Shown here: positions 1 through 7,570 of the stretch, piece by piece
How the letters are laid out: each line of letters starts with the position of its first letter
Position numbering within the stretch: the stretch's first letter is position 1
NCBI GenBank assembly: GCA_016281825.1
Contig: JAEEJI010000217.1
Location: forward strand, 1 to 34,873
DNA: 34,873 nt
Direction of reading: 5' to 3'
DNA from: Muribaculaceae bacterium
Lineage (GTDB): Bacteria; Bacteroidota; Bacteroidia; Bacteroidales; Muribaculaceae
Notes under the pieces: model-generated
Seen by the model: only the letters and a program-made list of their open reading frames with translations
Told to the model about the DNA's origin: nothing
Databases searched by the model: none
Translations under genes and position numbers: made by a program

Positions 1-205
1 GTCCTCCCCTAAGTTAGGGGAGGTGTCGCGAAGCGACGGAGGAGTGTGTGACACCGCCATGCTCCTTGACACACGCCCCCGCCCTTCGGGCACCCGCTCT
101 TTTAGCGTCAATGGGCTTCGCCTCAGCATAACAAGAGCAAGCTCTAGTTCTGCGTTCGGCTCGCACCATTGGTCTAACTTAGAGGGGGAGTTGCTAACGC
201 AATGA
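1..205. repeat. Dispersed intergenic repeat, partial (GTCCTCC family)
   Basis: The block opens with a near-perfect palindrome at 3-23 (CCTCCCCTAA, one base, TTAGGGGAGG), then a small hairpin GTCGC-GAA-GCGAC and GGAGGA. Bases 33-73 recur with one mismatch at 6935-6975. A diverged relative of the later part (CATAACAAG followed by TTCTGC) is found inside the element at 2794-3352. An open reading frame runs through 23-205, but its product is low-complexity, resembles no protein, and is made of the repeat itself. I read the block as non-coding repeat DNA, truncated by the window edge. Confidence 0.6.
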
Positions 206-311
206 TTATCAATAAACAATTTCATCGAACTCACGTCTAACTATTTGTTAAATTCATAGATATATTATTAAATCATGTTAAATTTTACCATATTTTTGCT
301 CCAAAATTATG

Positions 312-338
312 TTGTATAACATATTGGCATTACTTTTG
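312..338 (+). promoter_or_regulatory. Possible promoter of the candidate small RNA
   Basis: TACTTTTG at 331-338 fits the Bacteroidota -7 box TAnnTTTG. The only upstream TTG at a roughly suitable distance is 312-314, with a 16-bp gap that is short for this promoter class. Transcription would start near 345. Confidence 0.4.
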
Positions 339-339
339 C

Positions 340-487
340 AAATGTTTTCATGGTATTAGTTTTTAAGGTTAGTAGAAACCAGGCGTCGTGAGACGGTTGC
401 GTTTCGTAAAAACAAAAGGTTTATGTTAATGGTATTAGAAGGTTAATTAGTTAAGCAATCCCCGACGTGAGTCGTGGATTTTTTTTT
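340..487 (+). ncRNA. Candidate small RNA or orphan leader with intrinsic terminator
   Basis: An AT-rich stretch without an open frame lies between a -7-like box (331-338) and an intrinsic terminator (457-487). It contains a CGTC-GTGA-GACG hairpin with a GNRA loop near 383-395. It also holds two copies of GGTATTAG followed by AAGGTTA (352-371 and 431-445). No coding frame continues past the terminator. It may be an independent small RNA, or a leader resembling those I loosely associate with Bacteroidales cold-shock genes; that resemblance is from memory and unverified. Confidence 0.45.
457..487 (+). terminator. Intrinsic terminator of the candidate small RNA
   Basis: The stem is ATCC-c-CGAC, loop GTGA, GTCG-t-GGAT, followed by nine T residues. 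The inverted end of the next repeat element starts at the base right after the T-tract. Confidence 0.75.
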
Positions 488-733
488 GGGAACTATATAC
501 CTGTTGTCCCCATTTAGTTTTGTGTTTATTTAATGAGATTGCAACGTCACGAAGGTGACAATTTGACTAACCGGGGGTGGAGCGTTAGCGAACCTTCAGC
601 TCGACAAAGTCTGCGCTTGCACGTCGTCGAAGCCGGGACAAACTATCAAGCAGACCTTTGTCACCCCCGGTTACTCAAATCAGTCGCTTTCAGCGACAAA
701 GCTTAGCTCGGGGACAACAGGTATATAGTTCCC
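488..733. mobile_element. 246-bp fold-back (MITE-like) element A
   Basis: Perfect 23-bp inverted repeats lie at 488-510 and 711-733 (core GGAACTATATACCTGTTGTC). Inside are two further nested inverted repeats: 561-579 with 662-680 (19 bp, one mismatch, containing AACCGGGGGTG) and 604-619 with 647-661. The element could thus fold almost end to end. It is flanked by T9 (the terminator tail, 479-487) and T8 (734-741), compatible with a target duplication. It encodes nothing. The same ends bound element B at 2794-3352, so this is a family and not a one-off palindrome. Confidence 0.65.
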
Positions 734-774
734 TTTTTTTTACAATTTCGTGCCAACCTATCCGTTTAACTAAT

Positions 775-1698
775 ATGAGACTAATCCGAACATATCTACT
801 GATAGTGACTGCACTGGTTGCCATAGGCATGCAGGCACAGGTCATCACACAGATGGCGAAGGACAATACCAAGGTGCCACAAGGACTGCGTGCCAACGAC
901 AAGCCGCAACACTACACTCCGGTCGAGATCAATATGGACACCACATCGGCCTATTATGTCATGATTGATTCAGCACAGACGATGATCGACCAGCAACGTT
1001 GGGCAGAGGCCGAGGGCTATTTCGCTCGCGCCATCGCCGCCGACCCATCCCATCCCGCCAACTCGATGTTACTCTCCAACCTTGCCACGCTACAGCGTTA
1101 CCAGGGTCGCCTGGACGATGCCATCAAGAACTACACCATGGCACTCGACATGACCCCAAACTCGGTGACCCTGCTGTTGAACCGCGCAGCCGCCTATATC
1201 CAGACAGGTGACAACGAGCTCGCCCGCTCCGATTACGAACGTGTTTGCGACCTTGACCCCACTGATGTCGAGTCGCGCTACAGTTTGGGCATGATGGCGG
1301 TAGAGACACACGACTACAAGCAGGCCGAAGACTTGTTCAACCAAATCAAGCGCATCAATCCCAACAGTGGCCTCGCTAGCGAGGGCCTGGGCATGATGCA
1401 CAAGTCGCTGGGACATTATGCCAAGGCCATCGAACTGCTGAGCGAGGTCATCAAGGCAAAGCCTAACGCTCGTCTGCTCGCCAACCGGGCCGATTGCTAT
1501 CTGACGCAGAAGCAGCTCAACCATGCCGATGAGGACATCCGCGGTGCCCTGTCGATGACACCCGATGACCCCTACTTGTATGTTTTGCGTGCTAAACTCG
1601 CCAAGCTGCGTTTCAGCCGCGAGGACATGGAGCGCGACATCCAGCAAGCAGTTGAACTAGGTCTAGACAGCAACTTGGTCAATGCACTATTAAACTAG
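775..1698 (+). CDS. Exported TPR-repeat protein
   Basis: The 307-residue product has a signal peptide (MRLIRTYLLIVTALVAIGM, cleavage probably after AQA) and, from about residue 50 to the end, successive 34-residue helical repeats of tetratricopeptide type (for example AEGYFARAIAADPSHPANS and DAIKNYTMALDMTPNS). Such proteins are periplasmic or envelope scaffolds for protein contacts; no catalytic domain is visible. I chose the ATG at 775 because it starts the signal peptide. An in-frame ATG at 658 would place 39 residues inside the repeat element ending at 733, which is implausible. A separate promoter precedes the next gene, so the two need not be one operon. The specific role is unknown. Confidence 0.85.
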   Translation: MRLIRTYLLIVTALVAIGMQAQVITQMAKDNTKVPQGLRANDKPQHYTPVEINMDTTSAYYVMIDSAQTMIDQQRWAEAEGYFARAIAADPSHPANSMLLSNLATLQRYQGRLDDAIKNYTMALDMTPNSVTLLLNRAAAYIQTGDNELARSDYERVCDLDPTDVESRYSLGMMAVETHDYKQAEDLFNQIKRINPNSGLASEGLGMMHKSLGHYAKAIELLSEVIKAKPNARLLANRADCYLTQKQLNHADEDIRGALSMTPDDPYLYVLRAKLAKLRFSREDMERDIQQAVELGLDSNLVNALLN

Positions 1699-1732
1699 CT
1701 GCCAGCCAATTAAGAAAAAAGGCAAAAAATTA

Positions 1733-1764
1733 TTTGCACAAGTCAAAAAAAGTGCGTATCTTTG
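1733..1764 (+). promoter_or_regulatory. Bacteroidota-type promoter for the HU/SPOR gene
   Basis: TTTG (1733-1736), a 20-bp gap, then TATCTTTG (1757-1764). The start codon at 1772 is only about 8 bp past the -7 box, so the leader is nearly absent unless the translation start lies further in. Confidence 0.7.
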
Positions 1765-1771
1765 CCAATGC

Positions 1772-2731
1772 ATGTATACCATCATTGAGCATATTGAATA
1801 CCTTCTGACGAGTCATGACTGCGTGGTGATTCCCGGTTGGGGGGCACTTGTCGCACAGTATAGTGACTCGCATTATGACCCGGCAGCAGGACGCATTGAG
1901 CGCCCACGGCGCAAACTGGGCTTCAATGCCAGTGTCGACCACAACGACGGTCTGCTGGCACAGTCGCTTGTGCGCCGTGAAGGCATCCCTTACAATGAGG
2001 CGATTCGGTTCATCGGGCAGAGCGTGAGTTCATACCGCCAGCAATTGTCAACGGGCAACGAGGTGTCGATGGGACGACTGGGCTATTTCCATAGTTCAGA
2101 TGGCCGTCATATCGAATTTACCCCCTTCTATCACGAGCAGAGCAATGACGCTTACTATGGATTACGCTGCGTCAGGCTACGGCCACTGGCCGAGGAGGCC
2201 GCACGTGCTGAGGCCGCTGCTGCAGCTTCCGCAGCCCTTAAGCAAAATGCCGGTATCCGTCCGCAATGGAACAGACGTGTGACGCGCATCGCCGCTTCCA
2301 TCGCCGTGATTTTGTGCCTGACTGTTCTGTTGACCACGCCCATCATCGTCAACCGCAACCAGCAGGATTATGCCTCGCTCAACCTACCCAGCGTCACCAA
2401 GCCACAGCAGCAAGTTCTTGATGTGACACCCGCTACCAAAGTCCCCTCGCAGTCCGAACCCGAGGCGACAGTCGAAGAGCCTGTCGAACCCGCAAGCCCG
2501 CTCCTGCTCGATGAGGGCGGCAGCTGCTACCTTGTGGTGGCATCGCTTACCTCTGCCAAGGAGGTCAACGAATTCAAGCGCATGCACCGCGACCTGGCGG
2601 CAAGCATGCAGGTGTTGCGCGTTGGCAAGTACCATTACCTCTATGTGGCACGCAGTTACGATGCCAAGCACCTCTATTCACTAGTTCCCCTACTTCCCAA
2701 GGGCTACCAAGGGTGGGTAAAGACTAGTTAA
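1772..2731 (+). CDS. HU-CCDC81-like and SPOR-domain envelope protein
   Basis: The 319-residue protein has three parts. Residues 1 to about 140 resemble the paired HU-like (CCDC81-type) modules found N-terminally in Bacteroidota SPOR proteins; HDCVVIPGWGALVAQY is a typical stretch. A single membrane helix follows around residues 172-195. The C-terminal 75 residues (GSCYLVVASLTSAKEVNEF onward) look like a SPOR domain, which binds denuded glycan strands of peptidoglycan at division sites. The inferred topology is a cytoplasmic N-terminal domain, one membrane pass and a periplasmic SPOR domain, linking cytoplasm to septal wall. An Ala-rich linker precedes the helix. An intrinsic terminator follows at 2754. 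The domain reading is strong for this lineage; the role in division is inferred. Confidence 0.85.
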   Translation: MYTIIEHIEYLLTSHDCVVIPGWGALVAQYSDSHYDPAAGRIERPRRKLGFNASVDHNDGLLAQSLVRREGIPYNEAIRFIGQSVSSYRQQLSTGNEVSMGRLGYFHSSDGRHIEFTPFYHEQSNDAYYGLRCVRLRPLAEEAARAEAAAAASAALKQNAGIRPQWNRRVTRIAASIAVILCLTVLLTTPIIVNRNQQDYASLNLPSVTKPQQQVLDVTPATKVPSQSEPEATVEEPVEPASPLLLDEGGSCYLVVASLTSAKEVNEFKRMHRDLAASMQVLRVGKYHYLYVARSYDAKHLYSLVPLLPKGYQGWVKTS

Positions 2732-2753
2732 TAGTTTATAGTTACAGAATAAG

Positions 2754-2791
2754 GCCTGGCTCCAGTGGTTTCTGGAGCCAGGCTCATTTTT
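2754..2791 (+). terminator. Intrinsic terminator
   Basis: A perfect 12-bp stem GCCTGGCTCCAG (2754-2765) pairs with CTGGAGCCAGGC (2772-2783) around a 6-nt loop and leads into TCATTTTT. Its last bases, GCTCATTTTTA (2782-2792), are repeated at 3353-3363 beyond element B. Confidence 0.9.
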
Positions 2792-2793
2792 AC

Positions 2794-3352
2794 GGAACTA
2801 TATACCTGTTGTCCTTTTGGATAGTTTGTCCTCCTCTTGTAGGGACGCTGCCCTAGCCACGTCCGCACCAGCAAGACAGACCCGATTCATTGATTGCCCT
2901 GCGGGCAAGAATTTATAATAAAAATTATTGGGCCTCTGGCCAGAAATTTCTTTAATAAACAATTTCCACGCGCAGCGTGCCATAATTTTTCAAATAATTT
3001 TTTTTAAATTTCTCGCGCAGCGATAAAAACAGGCAACGTAGGTCGCGCGTTAGATAATCATGGCTGGGCTCGGCAGAACCATAACAAGTTATGTTCTGCA
3101 CTCACTTACACATAATTTGCCACGTCCGTGCAGGGGAGGTGAAGCTGTGTCAAAACAATTATTTTGATATAAACAACTGAATCCTCTGAATAATCTGATT
3201 ATTTAACAAACAGATTTACAGTTTATTACAATTTCCTGCATTTCAGAATTTTCAGAAGAATCAGTTGCTCTTGACTTATGATACAGTTTCGGAGGAGTGT
3301 GTGATTCACATTTGGCTGGACATTTTTGTTAAGGGACAACAGGTATATAGTT
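2794..3352. mobile_element. 559-bp element B with the same inverted ends as element A
   Basis: The left end (2794-2814, GGAACTATATACCTGTTGTC plus C) matches the inverse of 3333-3352. The element is flanked by an 11-bp direct repeat GCTCATTTTTA (2782-2792 and 3353-3363), as expected of a target duplication, although a 3-bp asymmetry remains at the left junction. The interior differs from element A. It carries pieces of the GTCCTCC repeat family (about 2828 and 3119), GGAGGAGTGTGTGA near 3291, and four short hairpins at 2894-3023. No credible coding frame is present. It lies between a terminator and clpB. Confidence 0.6.
2894..3023. repeat. Row of four small hairpins with 3-nt loops
   Basis: The hairpins are TTGCCC-TGC-GGGCAA (2894-2908), GGCC-TCT-GGCC (2931-2941), CACGC-GCA-GCGTG (2967-2979) and TCGC-GCA-GCGA (3013-3023), separated by AT-rich spacers containing AATTT or AAATTT. 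The stems differ in sequence but all are fully paired. Confidence 0.6.
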
Positions 3353-3372
3353 GCTCATTTTTAAAGGGTTCG

Positions 3373-3381
3373 CCCCCCCCC
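3373..3381 (+). repeat. Run of nine C residues upstream of clpB
   Basis: A homopolymer of nine C lies between element B and clpB. Nothing shows that it is within a gene or core promoter. Around it, a 13-bp inverted repeat TGATACAGTTTCG (3279-3291, with its complement at 3391-3403) spans the right end of element B. Confidence 0.5.
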
Positions 3382-3544
3382 AGGCTGAATCGAAACTGTA
3401 TCAGTTGTCTGATGATTGTTATAGATCGTGTCAAAATGGCAGATTTAATGACAAATGGATTTAATCTAGTGACATTCAGTCAGTTATTTGATTCGGCATG
3501 AGTTTTGTTGGTAAATGGATAGATTATTCAAAAAATATTTAACA

Positions 3545-6133
3545 ATGAACTTCAACAATTACACCATCAAGAGTCAGGAGACCATCCAAAAAGCGGTGCA
3601 GACAGCCCGCCAATATGGTCACCAAGCCATTGAGCCCGAGCATCTGCTGCGGGCCGTGATGAGCGAGGGCGACTCGGTTGTCAAGTTTGTGCTTCAGAAG
3701 CTTGACATCTCCCCTACCATGATTGAACGCCCTCTGGAGAACGCACTGTCGCGCCTGCCACACGTGTCGGGTGGCGACCCCTACCTGAGCAACACCTCCA
3801 GCCAGGTGTTGGACAAAGCCAGCGAACTGGCTCAAAAGCAAGGTGACCAGTACGTCACCGTCGAAGTGCTGTTGCAGGCACTGTTTGAAGTCAAGTCGGG
3901 TGCCTCAGCCATTCTCAAAGACGCCGGTATCACCAGCAAGGATCTGCAGGCCGCCATTGCGCAACTGCGTCAGGGTCGCAAAGCAACCGGCCAAGAGGCC
4001 GAGGAGCAGTACCAAGCCTTAAGCAAGTACGCCATCAACCTCAACGAACGTGCCCGTCAAGGCAAGCTTGACCCCGTCATCGGACGTGATGACGAGATAC
4101 GTCGTGTGCTGCAAATCCTGAGCCGTCGCACCAAGAACAACCCTATCTTAATAGGTGAGCCCGGCACAGGCAAGACCGCCATCGTCGAGGGACTGGCGCA
4201 GCGCATCGTGCGCGGCGACGTGCCCGAGAACCTGAAGCAGAAACAGGTCTACTCGCTCGACATGGGTGCCCTGATTGCCGGTGCCAAGTACCAAGGCGAG
4301 TTTGAGGAACGCCTCAAGGCGGTTATCAACGAGATTACCCAGGCACAAGGCGAGATTATCCTGTTCATCGACGAGATTCACACACTGGTGGGTGCCGGCA
4401 AGAGCAGCGGCGCGATGGATGCCGCCAACATCCTCAAGCCCGCATTGGCCCGTGGCGATCTTCGCAGCATCGGTGCCACAACCCTCGACGAGTACCAGAA
4501 ATACTTTGAGAAAGATAAAGCCCTGGAACGCCGATTCCAGGTCGTGATGGTCGACGAGCCCGACGAGGAAAGCGCCATCGCCATCCTGCGAGGCTTGAAG
4601 GAACGCTATGAGAACCACCACAAGGTGCGTATCAAAGACGATGCCATCATCGCCGCCGTCCAGCTGAGCCAGCGTTACATCAGCGACCGCTTCTTGCCCG
4701 ACAAGGCCATCGACCTCGTTGACGAGGCCGCCGCCAAGTTGCGTATCGAGATGGACAGTGTACCCGAAGGTCTGGACGAGATTTCGCGCAAGATTGCACA
4801 GCTGGAAATCGAGCGCGCCGCCATCAAGCGTGACGGTGACGAGCAGCGCATCGCCCAACTGGACAAACAATTGGCCGACATGCGCGAGCGCGAGGACGAG
4901 TACAACGCCAAGTGGCGTAGCGAGAAAGAGCTGATCAACAAGATTCAGCAGAACAAGATTGACATCGAACAACTGAACTTCGAGGCCGAGCGTGCCGAAC
5001 GCAACGGCGACTATGGCCGTGTGGCTGAAATCCGCTACTCCCTCATCAAGCGCAAGCAGGACGAGAACCTGTCGTTGCAAGAACAACTGCGGGGCATGCA
5101 GGGCGACAAAGCGCTCATCAAGGAAGAGGTCGACAGTGACGACATCGCCGAGGTGGTGAGCCGCTGGACAGGCATCCCCGTGACCAAGATGCTGCAGAGC
5201 GAGATGGACAAGCTGCTGCACCTGGAGGACGAGCTGCACAAGCGTGTGGTGGGCCAGGACGATGCCATCAAGGCCATCAGCGACGCCGTTCGCCGCAGCC
5301 GTGCCGGTCTGAACGACCCTCGCCGCCCCATCGGCTCATTCATCTTCCTCGGCACGACGGGTGTTGGCAAGACCGAACTCGCCAAGGCGCTCGCCGACTA
5401 TATGTTCAACGACGAGAATATGATGACCCGCATCGACATGAGCGAATATCAGGAGAAATTCTCCGCCACGCGCCTCATCGGAGCCCCTCCGGGCTACGTA
5501 GGTTACGACGAGGGTGGCCAGTTGACCGAGGCGGTGCGCCGCAAGCCCTACTCCGTCGTGCTGTTCGACGAGATTGAGAAAGCGCACCCCGACGTCTTCA
5601 ACGTGCTGCTGCAAGTGCTCGACGATGGCCGATTGACCGACAACAAAGGTCGCACCGTGAACTTCAAGAACACCATCATCATCATGACGAGCAACCTCGG
5701 CTCCAGCCTGATTCGCGAGCGTTTCGAGCACCTGACCGCCCAGAACCGCGACGAGGTGGTGTCCCGCACCCGCGACGAGGTGATGGCGATGCTCAAGCAG
5801 ACCATCCGTCCCGAGTTCCTGAACCGTATCGACGAGACCATTATGTTCACGCCGCTCGACGAGAAGCAGATTTCACAGATCGTGCGCTTGCAACTCACCA
5901 GCGTGAAGAAGCTTCTCAGCCACAACGGCATCACGCTCGAGTGGACCGACGCCGCCGTGCAGTTGCTAGCCCAAGCCGGCTATGACCCCGAGTTTGGAGC
6001 CCGTCCTGTGAAACGTGCCATCCAGAATCTGCTGCTCAACCCGCTGAGCCGCGACATCATCGCCGGGCATGTGTATCGCGACCACCCCATCGTCGTCGAT
6101 GCCACAAATGGTGAGATTGCGTTCCGAAACTGA
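3545..6133 (+). CDS. clpB: ATP-dependent disaggregase ClpB
   Basis: The 862-residue protein has the full ClpB layout: a Clp N-terminal repeat domain (about 1-145), a first AAA+ module with Walker A GEPGTGKT at 204-211, a long charged coiled-coil middle domain (about 405-530), a second AAA+ module with Walker A GTTGVGKT at 603-610, and the C-terminal D2-small domain. The middle domain separates ClpB from ClpA/ClpC. ClpB works in the cytoplasm with DnaK to pull polypeptides out of aggregates. The ATG at 3545 gives the usual family start ([12 protein letters not shown]); an upstream ATG at 3515 adds ten unconserved residues. No CIRCE-type heat-shock operator was seen upstream. The gene stands alone, behind element B. 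Confidence 0.97.
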   Translation: MNFNNYTIKSQETIQKAVQTARQYGHQAIEPEHLLRAVMSEGDSVVKFVLQKLDISPTMIERPLENALSRLPHVSGGDPYLSNTSSQVLDKASELAQKQGDQYVTVEVLLQALFEVKSGASAILKDAGITSKDLQAAIAQLRQGRKATGQEAEEQYQALSKYAINLNERARQGKLDPVIGRDDEIRRVLQILSRRTKNNPILIGEPGTGKTAIVEGLAQRIVRGDVPENLKQKQVYSLDMGALIAGAKYQGEFEERLKAVINEITQAQGEIILFIDEIHTLVGAGKSSGAMDAANILKPALARGDLRSIGATTLDEYQKYFEKDKALERRFQVVMVDEPDEESAIAILRGLKERYENHHKVRIKDDAIIAAVQLSQRYISDRFLPDKAIDLVDEAAAKLRIEMDSVPEGLDEISRKIAQLEIERAAIKRDGDEQRIAQLDKQLADMREREDEYNAKWRSEKELINKIQQNKIDIEQLNFEAERAERNGDYGRVAEIRYSLIKRKQDENLSLQEQLRGMQGDKALIKEEVDSDDIAEVVSRWTGIPVTKMLQSEMDKLLHLEDELHKRVVGQDDAIKAISDAVRRSRAGLNDPRRPIGSFIFLGTTGVGKTELAKALADYMFNDENMMTRIDMSEYQEKFSATRLIGAPPGYVGYDEGGQLTEAVRRKPYSVVLFDEIEKAHPDVFNVLLQVLDDGRLTDNKGRTVNFKNTIIIMTSNLGSSLIRERFEHLTAQNRDEVVSRTRDEVMAMLKQTIRPEFLNRIDETIMFTPLDEKQISQIVRLQLTSVKKLLSHNGITLEWTDAAVQLLAQAGYDPEFGARPVKRAIQNLLLNPLSRDIIAGHVYRDHPIVVDATNGEIAFRN

Positions 6134-6155
6134 CCCAGCACACCCAGCACACCCG

Positions 6156-6183
6156 ATCACACTGAACACGGTTTCAGTGTGAT
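6156..6183. terminator. Hairpin after clpB, without a T-tract
   Basis: An 11-bp stem ATCACACTGAA (6156-6166) pairs with TTCAGTGTGAT (6173-6183). No T-run follows on either strand. It sits where clpB ends and the truncated minus-strand gene begins to lose its family sequence. It could act as a convergent terminator or only protect the RNA end. Confidence 0.4.
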
Positions 6184-6186
6184 GAG

Positions 6187-6541
6187 GTGTGCCAAAAACA
6201 AAGACCTCGTTAGATGCCAGGCGTGTAATGACTTCGGGCGTGACGCGAGTGTCGGGATTGAAGTTGGATGCCTCTTGCTTTGCCTGCTCTTTGGCCCGGA
6301 CAATGGGGACTTGTCTCTTCCATTCATCGAGAAACGCTTTCATGTTATAGGTCAATTGGCTCAACTCCTGGGAGGTGAACACGCCAGAGCGAGCGACATA
6401 TTCCTCGACTTTCTTTCTCACGCTTTTCTCGGTCTTGCATCGTCGCGCCATTTCCTTTGGATCCATCTCAAAGGCGAATGCTTTGCCAGTCTTTCTGCCA
6501 TCGACCAGCTCATACTTGATAGCTGTGATTTTGATTTTCAT
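6187..6541 (-). pseudogene. Truncated gene remnant (N-terminal part only)
   Basis: From the ATG at 6541 the frame reads about 118 credible residues (MKIKITAIKYELVDGRKTG to EVFVFGT). They include a helical, charged region and end in ITRLASNEVFVFGT. From memory, that last motif opens a macro-like domain of a phage- and Bacteroidales-associated family that normally continues NLAGxHGGGAAR. Here the family sequence stops at a hairpin. The open frame runs on for some 70 residues through the intergenic hairpin and the antisense of the clpB 3' end, with no family character. I read this as a gene whose C-terminal domain was deleted, possibly still translated. It is preceded by the leader repeat described at 6550-6634. 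The family name is a recollection, not a verified match. Confidence 0.5.
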
Positions 6542-6549
6542 TATTTTTT

Positions 6550-6634
6550 AATTGAGAACCTTTTTAATTGAGAATTGAGAACTTTTTTAATTGAGAATTG
6601 AGAATTTAGATCGTGCTTCGCGCTGGTAGACCAT
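6550..6634 (-). repeat. Leader repeat: GGTCTACC hairpin plus TTCTCAA heptamers
   Basis: Read on the minus strand, the block runs GGTCTACCAGCACGAAGCAC, then GATCTAAATTC, then several TTCTCAATT units broken by A-runs, and ends just before the ATG of the truncated gene at 6541. The same composite occurs before other genes in this window, in the same sense relative to the gene. Confidence 0.65.
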
Positions 6635-7127
6635 TAGCCTCCCTCCTATAGGGGCTCAAATATATAATTGTTTATAAAAAAAGTAACCTAGGTTTGTTTG
6701 CCAATTTGTTTCGCGTGGTTTCGCGTTATGCTTCGCGTGGATTCGCAGTTAATTAACGTGAATTCGATGAAAACAAATTGCTGATACACAAGTCCTCCCC
6801 TTGTAGAGACGCGGCTTGCCACGTCCGTATAGGGGAGTTGTCGCGAAGCGCGGAGCGCTCGGGGAGATGGCAAAGCACGAGTTGAGCGCAGCTCAGCGTG
6901 CGGTGCCGAAGGCATTGCCACTCGACCCAACACTGCGACGGAGGAGTGTGTGACACCGCCTTGCTCCTTGACACAGCCTCATATACGTTTGTCCTCCACT
7001 AAGTTAGGGGAGGTGGCCCAAAGGGCCGGAGGATAGGGAGTGATGAGTGCCTGCTACCACACACAACGAGATCGTTTGACTTACCGCAACGGCAAACCAA
7101 CCGCTTTGTGCCGCAAAAGACAAGAAA
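6635..7127. repeat. Intergenic repeat debris, no gene
   Basis: This stretch has no credible coding frame. It holds a degenerate tract with three TTCGCGT-like units at 6708-6745, and a copy of the GTCCTCC repeat family (6792-6976) whose loop carries GAGACGCGGCTTGCCACGTC. The 41-bp segment 6935-6975 is nearly identical to 33-73. A short copy at 6991-7035 has the hairpin GGCCC-AAA-GGGCC in place of GTCGC-GAA-GCGAC. Confidence 0.6.
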
Positions 7128-7559
7128 CTATTGCAGTTTTTGCTGCTGGAAAATGAAGGTATCAGAAATGTCCCCGGCAGTTACTCCAACTTCTACTGTT
7201 CTGCCTGTCATTGAATCTTCAATTTCATCAAAGGTGAAAATGACCTTTTTATCAACAATCTTGACCTCGAACCAGTCATTCTTATACTCTTTCCAGTTCC
7301 AGTTTTCTTGAGAAAACATGTCCTGGTATTCAGTATTAATAATAATTTTACCCGACAGCCATGGAATATAATTCTTGCATTCAAAAGTGAATGTGCCACC
7401 ATTTTCTGGAATCACATAGAAATTGTTGTCCTTAGCCATATTATCTACGTTATTCCACTTCATCTTCTCCCAATTGCCATCGGGTCCGTCACCACATGAT
7501 GTCACCGAAAGTAGTGTGAACGATAACAAGATGAGACTTAAAAACTTAAACTTTCTCAT
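7128..7559 (-). CDS. Small lipoprotein, possibly BACON/Ig-like
   Basis: The 143-residue product has a lipoprotein signal peptide ending in SVTSC, so Cys22 is the predicted lipidation site. The mature part begins CGDGPDGNW and is acidic. It reads as a small beta-sandwich: NFYVIPENGGTFTFECKN, then DWFEVKIVDKKVIFTFDE, then a C-terminal GDISDTFIFQQQ. The pattern (conserved Gly-Gly, a strand that ends in FxQ) resembles BACON/Ig-like modules common in Bacteroidota surface lipoproteins. It starts 11 bp after the GNAT gene and probably shares its transcript. Function unknown; the fold is inferred. A lower GC content than in the neighbouring genes suggests it is a younger acquisition. Confidence 0.75.
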   Translation of the reverse strand: MRKFKFLSLILLSFTLLSVTSCGDGPDGNWEKMKWNNVDNMAKDNNFYVIPENGGTFTFECKNYIPWLSGKIIINTEYQDMFSQENWNWKEYKNDWFEVKIVDKKVIFTFDEIEDSMTGRTVEVGVTAGDISDTFIFQQQKLQ

Positions 7560-7570
7560 AGCTATAATAG

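Noticed and set aside
23-205. Open frame of 60 codons at the left edge
   Set aside because: It lies wholly in dispersed repeat sequence and encodes a low-complexity peptide.
488-3352. Inverted ends as an invertible promoter switch
   Set aside because: Inverted repeats of this size do flank Bacteroides phase-variable promoters, but no good promoter box was seen inside, no recombinase is near, and the direct repeats at the flanks fit insertion better. Mixed-orientation reads would reopen this.
3265-3501. 78-codon frame upstream of clpB
   Set aside because: It crosses the inverted end of element B and the C9 run, and shows no domain or signal.
4148-5239. 363-codon frame antisense to clpB
   Set aside because: It is the mirror frame of a strongly coding gene, rich in Leu/Val/Asp as such shadows are, with no recognisable motif.
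6179-6571. Plus-strand frame over the truncated gene
   Set aside because: The minus-strand frame has the credible protein sequence and a start next to a leader repeat; this frame is its complement.
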